A stretch of DNA of 9,517 nucleotides. Origin: an uncultured Pseudomonadota bacterium (GTDB taxonomy: Bacteria; Pseudomonadota; Gammaproteobacteria; Methylococcales; Methylomonadaceae). The translations under genes and the position numbers were made by a program. Below the pieces are notes generated by a model. The model made no database searches. It saw nothing but the letters and a program-made list of their open reading frames with translations, and was not told the origin of the DNA. Shown here piece by piece: positions 5,738 through 9,517 of this stretch; position 1 is the stretch's first letter, and each line of letters starts with the position of its first letter. The DNA lies in the NCBI GenBank assembly GCA_903953455.1, contig CAJBJW010000122.1, positions 1 to 9,517 of the forward strand, written 5' to 3'.

Positions 5738-6680
5738 TTTGATTTAACCTGTTCAAATAATCGGTCACGCCCGCTTTGACATCTAAAAATTTATGATCAC
5801 AGCCAATCGCGCGTAGCGTTGATAAATCCGCTTGGGTATAACTTTGATAGGCGCCTTGCAAATGCTCGGGGAAGGGGATGTAGCTAATTTTGCCGCGTCC
5901 GTGCCAATCTACGACCGTTTGCGCCATGGAATTAAACGTCTGCGCTTTTCCTGTACCAACGTTAAAAATACCGCTGCATTCGGGGTGATTCAAAAACCAT
6001 AAATTAATTGCCACGACATCATTCACATACACAAAATCACGCTCTTGTTCGCCATCGGCGTAACCATCACATCCTGCAAATAATTTCACCTCATCAGATT
6101 GGCGCAGTTGCGCATTGAAATGATAAGCCGTACTGCTCATGCTACCTTTATGTTGTTCACGCGAACCGTAAACATTGAAATAACGCAGTCCCACAATTTG
6201 GCTTTGTGATGTAGGCAATAGATTGCGCACATATTGGTCAAATTGAAATTTAGAATAGGCGTACATATTGATGGGTTTTTCACAGGCGCGATCAATGGCA
6301 AATCCATTTTCCCCCATGCCATATACTGATGCGGAAGAGGCGTAAATAAAAGGAATTTTTCTATCTTGACACCAATGCAAAAGCCGTTTGGAGTAATTGT
6401 AGTTATTTTCCATAACATAGTGACCATCCCACTCCGTTGTTGCTGAGCAGGCGCCTTGGTGGAAAACGGCTTTGACGTTAGGTGAAAAATTTGCCTCTTC
6501 AAGTCGCGCGATAAAATCCTGTTTATCCATATAATCCGCAATCGTCAAATCAGCAATATTGTGCATTTTATGACCATTGGTTAAATTATCGACCAATAAA
6601 ATATCATCGTATCTTTGGCAATTTAGCGCATGAATTAAATTACTACCGATAAATCCTGCGCCGCCTGTCACTATAATCAT
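5730..6680 (-). CDS. hldD: ADP-L-glycero-D-manno-heptose-6-epimerase
   Basis: HldD (RfaD/GmhD) converts ADP-D-glycero-D-manno-heptose to the L-glycero form used in the LPS inner core. The 316-residue length fits the family (about 310). The Rossmann NADP-binding motif GGAGFIGSN is at 6-14, followed by LLVDNLTNGHKMHN and IADYMDKQDF (47-56). Active-site residues match the E. coli numbering: Ser116 in YASSASVYG, Tyr140 and Lys144 in MYAYSKFQFD, and the second base Lys178 in EQHKGSMSS. RYFNVYG and GEQERDFVYVNDV are typical extended-SDR blocks. The start ATG at 6680 has GAGAG about 5 nt upstream. It is the first gene of a minus-strand pair with rnfB and is divergent from the NuoM-like gene. It indicates a Gram-negative cell making heptose-containing LPS. 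Confidence 0.97.
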   Translation of the reverse strand: MIIVTGGAGFIGSNLIHALNCQRYDDILLVDNLTNGHKMHNIADLTIADYMDKQDFIARLEEANFSPNVKAVFHQGACSATTEWDGHYVMENNYNYSKRLLHWCQDRKIPFIYASSASVYGMGENGFAIDRACEKPINMYAYSKFQFDQYVRNLLPTSQSQIVGLRYFNVYGSREQHKGSMSSTAYHFNAQLRQSDEVKLFAGCDGYADGEQERDFVYVNDVVAINLWFLNHPECSGIFNVGTGKAQTFNSMAQTVVDWHGRGKISYIPFPEHLQGAYQSYTQADLSTLRAIGCDHKFLDVKAGVTDYLNRLNQNA

Positions 6681-6835
6681 GTTTCTCTCTATTTTCTTTT
6701 TGTGTTGTTTTTAAACTAATTTTATTTGAAATTTAGTTTTTTAATTATCGGAGAATTAATATACAATCTTAGGTTGATTTAATATAGCGTTTTTTCAATA
6801 GCGCTCAATGCCTTCTGGAAATAGCCCAACGATTT
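6681..6835. promoter_or_regulatory. Divergent intergenic region between hldD and the NuoM-like gene
   Basis: This 155-bp AT-rich spacer must hold promoters for both directions. TACAAT at 6762-6767 is a fair plus-strand -10 box, but its -35 (TTTTAA at 6739-6744) is poor. I find no convincing minus-strand promoter and no clear inverted-repeat operator. Confidence 0.3.
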
Positions 6836-8314
6836 ATGATGATTTTAAGCGCTCTGCTTTGGACGCCACCTATTGGTGTATTCGTTCTTTCATTAATTCC
6901 CCGCGAATATCCTCAATTGCTTCGAATGACGGCGCAATTTTTCACCGCCATCGCTTTCTTGATATGTTGTAAATTATTAGTTGATTATGATTCGTCGAGC
7001 GTTGCCTCGCAATTCAGCGAGTATTTCCCGCTTAATCCCAAATTTGGCAGTAGTTATGCGCTAGGCATTGATGGTTTGTCATTGCCTATGGTGACGTTAG
7101 CTACGCTACTCACCTGCGTAGCCTTGCTCGCATCACAATCCATTAATGAACGTGTCAAAAGTTATCATATTTGTATTTTATTGCTTGAATTTGGCATGCT
7201 GGGTGTTTTTTTAGCGCAGGATTGGGCAATTTTTTATATTTTCTGGGAAGTGACGCTTATTCCGTTGTTTTTTCTCATTAATCGCTGGGGTGGAAAACGT
7301 CGCCATGCCGCCAGTTTGAATTTCGTACTTTATACGATGGGTGGTTCTATTTTTATGTTGGTGAGTTTAATTGCCACTTATGAATATGTACCAGAGCATG
7401 TATCATTGATGCAAGCAATGTCAACGGTGTCTGAGAGTATGCCAAAAACGCAGCAGATATGGGTATTACTGGGTTTTTTGATTGGCTTTGGTGTAAAAAT
7501 GCCCATTTTTCCACTGCATGGCTGGTTGCCACTTGCGCACGTCGAAGCGCCAAGTCCTGTCAGCATTTTACTGTCGGGTATTTTGCTTAAAATGGGCGCA
7601 TACGGTTTGATTCGTGCTGTGGTGATGCTTCCTTTGGCGGCGCAAACGTTGCAACCGTTGCTGATTATTTTGGCATTATTTGGCATGATTTACGGTGGGT
7701 TGCTTGCATGGCGACAAAGTGATCTAAAAGCGATGGTCGCTTATTCCTCGGTGAGTCATTTAGGCATTGTGCTCCTTGGCATTGCGTGTTTGAACGAAAC
7801 GGGTTTGATGGGCGCGGTACTGCAAATGACCGCGCATGGATTCATTGCTGGTGCGATGTTTTTATTGGTTGGCCTGCTTTACGAGCGGACACATACACGC
7901 AATATTCAAGATTACAGTGCGTTAATTAAAATTACCCCTCGTTTTGCATTTTTAATGACGTTTGTTCTGCTCGCCGCGATGGGGCTACCCGGGACAGTTG
8001 GGTTTATCGCAGAACTTCATGCGTTACTCGGTGGTTTTGAGCAATGGGGCGCATGGATGGTATTTTTTAGCCTAAGCGTTTTGATTAGCGCAGCTTATTG
8101 TATGCGAACGATTGGGCTTTTATTTACGGGAACAAGTCAACCAGCGATGGAAAAAGTGGCTGATTTAAAAAATCATGAATTATTTGCCGCAGGCATTTTG
8201 GTCGCGGGCATTGTATTTTTTGGTTTATTCCCTTCAGGTTTAATCAATTTGTCATCTATTACGGTTGGCCAAATGACGAAAACCATTCAATTTCAACTCA
8301 CGCCGTTGACCTAA
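6836..8314 (+). CDS. Stand-alone NuoM-like proton-channel subunit paired with DabA (DabB-like)
   Basis: A 492-residue, very hydrophobic protein of the complex-I antiporter-like family (PF00361), with about 14 predicted membrane helices. Its closest look is NuoM (about 509 residues in E. coli). It keeps the four proton-path residues: Glu138 (FWEVTLIP), Lys221 (FGVKMPIFPLHGWLP), Lys252 (LLKMGAYGLIR) and Glu393 (GFIAELHALL), equivalent to NuoM Glu144, Lys234, Lys265 and Glu407. The C terminus lacks the long lateral helix of NuoL. No other nuo genes are adjacent; a DabA gene follows after 27 nt, so by context it is the membrane half of a DAB-type inorganic carbon pump rather than part of respiratory complex I. 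Start ATG 6836 gives a natural first helix, but there is no good ribosome site and ATG 6839 is equally possible. Confidence 0.85.
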   Translation: MMILSALLWTPPIGVFVLSLIPREYPQLLRMTAQFFTAIAFLICCKLLVDYDSSSVASQFSEYFPLNPKFGSSYALGIDGLSLPMVTLATLLTCVALLASQSINERVKSYHICILLLEFGMLGVFLAQDWAIFYIFWEVTLIPLFFLINRWGGKRRHAASLNFVLYTMGGSIFMLVSLIATYEYVPEHVSLMQAMSTVSESMPKTQQIWVLLGFLIGFGVKMPIFPLHGWLPLAHVEAPSPVSILLSGILLKMGAYGLIRAVVMLPLAAQTLQPLLIILALFGMIYGGLLAWRQSDLKAMVAYSSVSHLGIVLLGIACLNETGLMGAVLQMTAHGFIAGAMFLLVGLLYERTHTRNIQDYSALIKITPRFAFLMTFVLLAAMGLPGTVGFIAELHALLGGFEQWGAWMVFFSLSVLISAAYCMRTIGLLFTGTSQPAMEKVADLKNHELFAAGILVAGIVFFGLFPSGLINLSSITVGQMTKTIQFQLTPLT

Positions 8315-8332
8315 AATTGCGTAGTCTTTGAC

Positions 8333-8336
8333 GGAG
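8333..8336 (+). promoter_or_regulatory. Shine-Dalgarno site of the DabA gene
   Basis: GGAG ends 5 nt before the ATG at 8342. This is the strongest ribosome site of the pair and decides the start over the in-frame ATG 12 codons further on. Confidence 0.7.
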
Positions 8337-8341
8337 TATCC

Positions 8342-9517
8342 ATGTCTGCCAATCTAGAACATTCTCACTCACATTCAATGACGCCGCGTGAGCTTATTTC
8401 TGACGCACTTGCGCATATTGATCATATTCTTCCTGCTCAAGGGCCGATTTTAAATTTCGTTCACCACAATACGATTCATGGTTTTCAACATCTGCCTTTT
8501 GAAGATGCGCTGGCGGAAGTTGAAAAGTTAACCGGTATTGTAGGTTATTTGCCAGAGCCTGCAATGCGTCAATTCTACGAGAAAGGGCGTATTACAGACA
8601 CAGACATTTTTGCAGCGTTGGCAGAGAAAAAGACGTTGGATTGCGAAGGCGTTTTTTGCTCACTACCTAATCAAACCATTTATCGAAAAACAGTCTATCG
8701 ACTCGCGTTACTGTTTGATTTTTCGGCAATCACCTCATCCCAATTTACATGGCAAATGCAAACACTTAACGCGTTGAATTCGCCGCAAAGTGATGTGCCA
8801 CAGGCAGTGCGCGAGTGTTTGTTTTTAGGTGTAGATGATGAAAAATCGGGTATTTATGCATTATGGCAAGTGATTTTAGCAAAATTAAATTTATCAAATA
8901 CGTTAATGCACAGCGAAGATTTGTTGAATTTAACGTCCACGCAGATTGATGAATGGTTCGCGCAAAGTCAATTTGAAGGAAATAACGATGTAGGCGATGC
9001 TTGGTCAAAACAGGCTAACGGTTTATTAACACAACATTTTTCATCGTTAGGTGAATCGTTTACGTTGCGTGGATTAGTTAATCAGTTAACTGGCGTAGAT
9101 TGCTTGCAATTTGTTCAACCGCAATTGATTCGATTATGTGCGAGTGCACTTGATGAAGGAATTGCCTCGTGGTCGCTACCTGAGCGTCATCAATTAGGTT
9201 TGTATGGTGCATGGCGTGCGATGCTGTCTTATGATGTTCACGATGCTTTAGTTGAACTGCCCACGGCACAGCAAATTATTGATGAACTTCCAGAAAGTGC
9301 GATTGATACCATTATTCTTCATTTATCTGCACATCATATTCCGCAAGAAAAATGGGCCGTCTATCTACAGCGTTTAGCCTTAGAGTTGCCTGGTTGGGCT
9401 GGAATGATCAACTGGCGTGAACATCATGGCGAATACAGTCCAGAAAATGATGTTAAACCTAAATTAGCGGATTTTTTAGCCATTCGCTTAACACTTGATC
9501 GACTTTGGTTAGATAAA
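8342..9517 (+). CDS. dabA: DabA / DUF2309 inorganic-carbon transporter subunit, 3'-truncated by window
   Basis: The first 392 codons of a DUF2309 (UPF0753) protein; the frame is still open at the last base. DabA is a beta-carbonic-anhydrase-like, membrane-associated subunit thought to hydrate CO2 to bicarbonate one way, driven by the proton-conducting partner DabB. Diagnostic blocks are the N-terminal LNFVHHNTIHGFQHLPFEDA (37-56, FVHHNT at 39-44) and LELPGWAGMINWREHH (PGWAG at 350-354) followed by ADFLAIRL. The N terminus is His/Ser rich (EHSHSHS). The zinc-site motif (C-x-D-x-R) is not in these 392 residues and must lie beyond the window, which points to a long form of the protein. It sits directly behind the NuoM-like gene with its own GGAG. 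The family call is firm; transport activity is inferred from characterised relatives. Confidence 0.93.
   Translation, partial: MSANLEHSHSHSMTPRELISDALAHIDHILPAQGPILNFVHHNTIHGFQHLPFEDALAEVEKLTGIVGYLPEPAMRQFYEKGRITDTDIFAALAEKKTLDCEGVFCSLPNQTIYRKTVYRLALLFDFSAITSSQFTWQMQTLNALNSPQSDVPQAVRECLFLGVDDEKSGIYALWQVILAKLNLSNTLMHSEDLLNLTSTQIDEWFAQSQFEGNNDVGDAWSKQANGLLTQHFSSLGESFTLRGLVNQLTGVDCLQFVQPQLIRLCASALDEGIASWSLPERHQLGLYGAWRAMLSYDVHDALVELPTAQQIIDELPESAIDTIILHLSAHHIPQEKWAVYLQRLALELPGWAGMINWREHHGEYSPENDVKPKLADFLAIRLTLDRLWLDK

Noticed and set aside
6808..6975. An ATG at 6808 opens about 55 codons ahead of and overlapping the NuoM-like gene in another frame.
   Set aside because: The peptide is polar and unlike any family I know, and the overlapping frame clearly encodes the conserved membrane protein.
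7353..7686. Open frames on the minus strand inside the NuoM-like gene.
   Set aside because: They lie opposite the most conserved helices (Lys221 and Lys252 region) and show no recognisable protein features; they reflect the codon pattern of the real gene.

Overview
The window looks like chromosomal DNA from a moderately AT-rich Gram-negative bacterium, most likely a gammaproteobacterium. The basis is an LPS heptose epimerase (HldD), an RnfB-type ferredoxin, and a GatCAB amidotransferase. The NuoM-like/DabA pair at the right end is what one expects in a CO2-fixing or CO2-limited organism such as a sulfur-oxidising Thiotrichales/Beggiatoa-type bacterium. That taxonomic guess is inference from gene content, not from any search.

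Layout. (1) 1-3394, plus strand: gatA (5' end cut off by the window), a Uma2-family (DUF820) putative nuclease gene 5 nt after it, then gatB. The two amidotransferase subunits that work as one complex are therefore separated by an accessory gene. (2) 3395-3633: a non-coding stretch with two small hairpins, a perfect 40-bp palindrome, and a promoter whose perfect TATAAT box lies so close to the arsR ATG that the transcript should be leaderless. A TTCAA-N6-TTGAA dyad between its -35 and -10 regions is a good operator candidate. (3) 3634-4992, plus strand: a compact arsenic operon arsR-arsC-arsI (sensor/repressor, arsenate reductase, methylarsenite C-As lyase) with no efflux permease in view. A possible 39-residue membrane peptide follows it. 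(4) 5155-5190: a strong bidirectional intrinsic terminator between convergent operons. (5) 6680-5201, minus strand: hldD and a membrane-anchor-less rnfB, overlapping by 8 nt. (6) 6836-9517, plus strand: a stand-alone NuoM-like proton-channel subunit followed by the first 392 codons of a DabA/DUF2309 protein, cut by the window edge.

How the genes work together. GatA and GatB, with a GatC presumably encoded upstream, amidate misacylated Glu-tRNA(Gln) and/or Asp-tRNA(Asn). The ars genes handle arsenate and methylated trivalent arsenic under ArsR control. HldD supplies ADP-heptose for LPS. The last pair resembles the DAB energy-coupled inorganic-carbon pump, in which a complex-I-like membrane subunit powers a beta-carbonic-anhydrase-like subunit. 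Its membrane partner looks like NuoM, and the DabA seems to belong to a long form because no zinc-site C-x-D-x-R motif appears in its first 392 residues. This pair is the most interesting system in the window.
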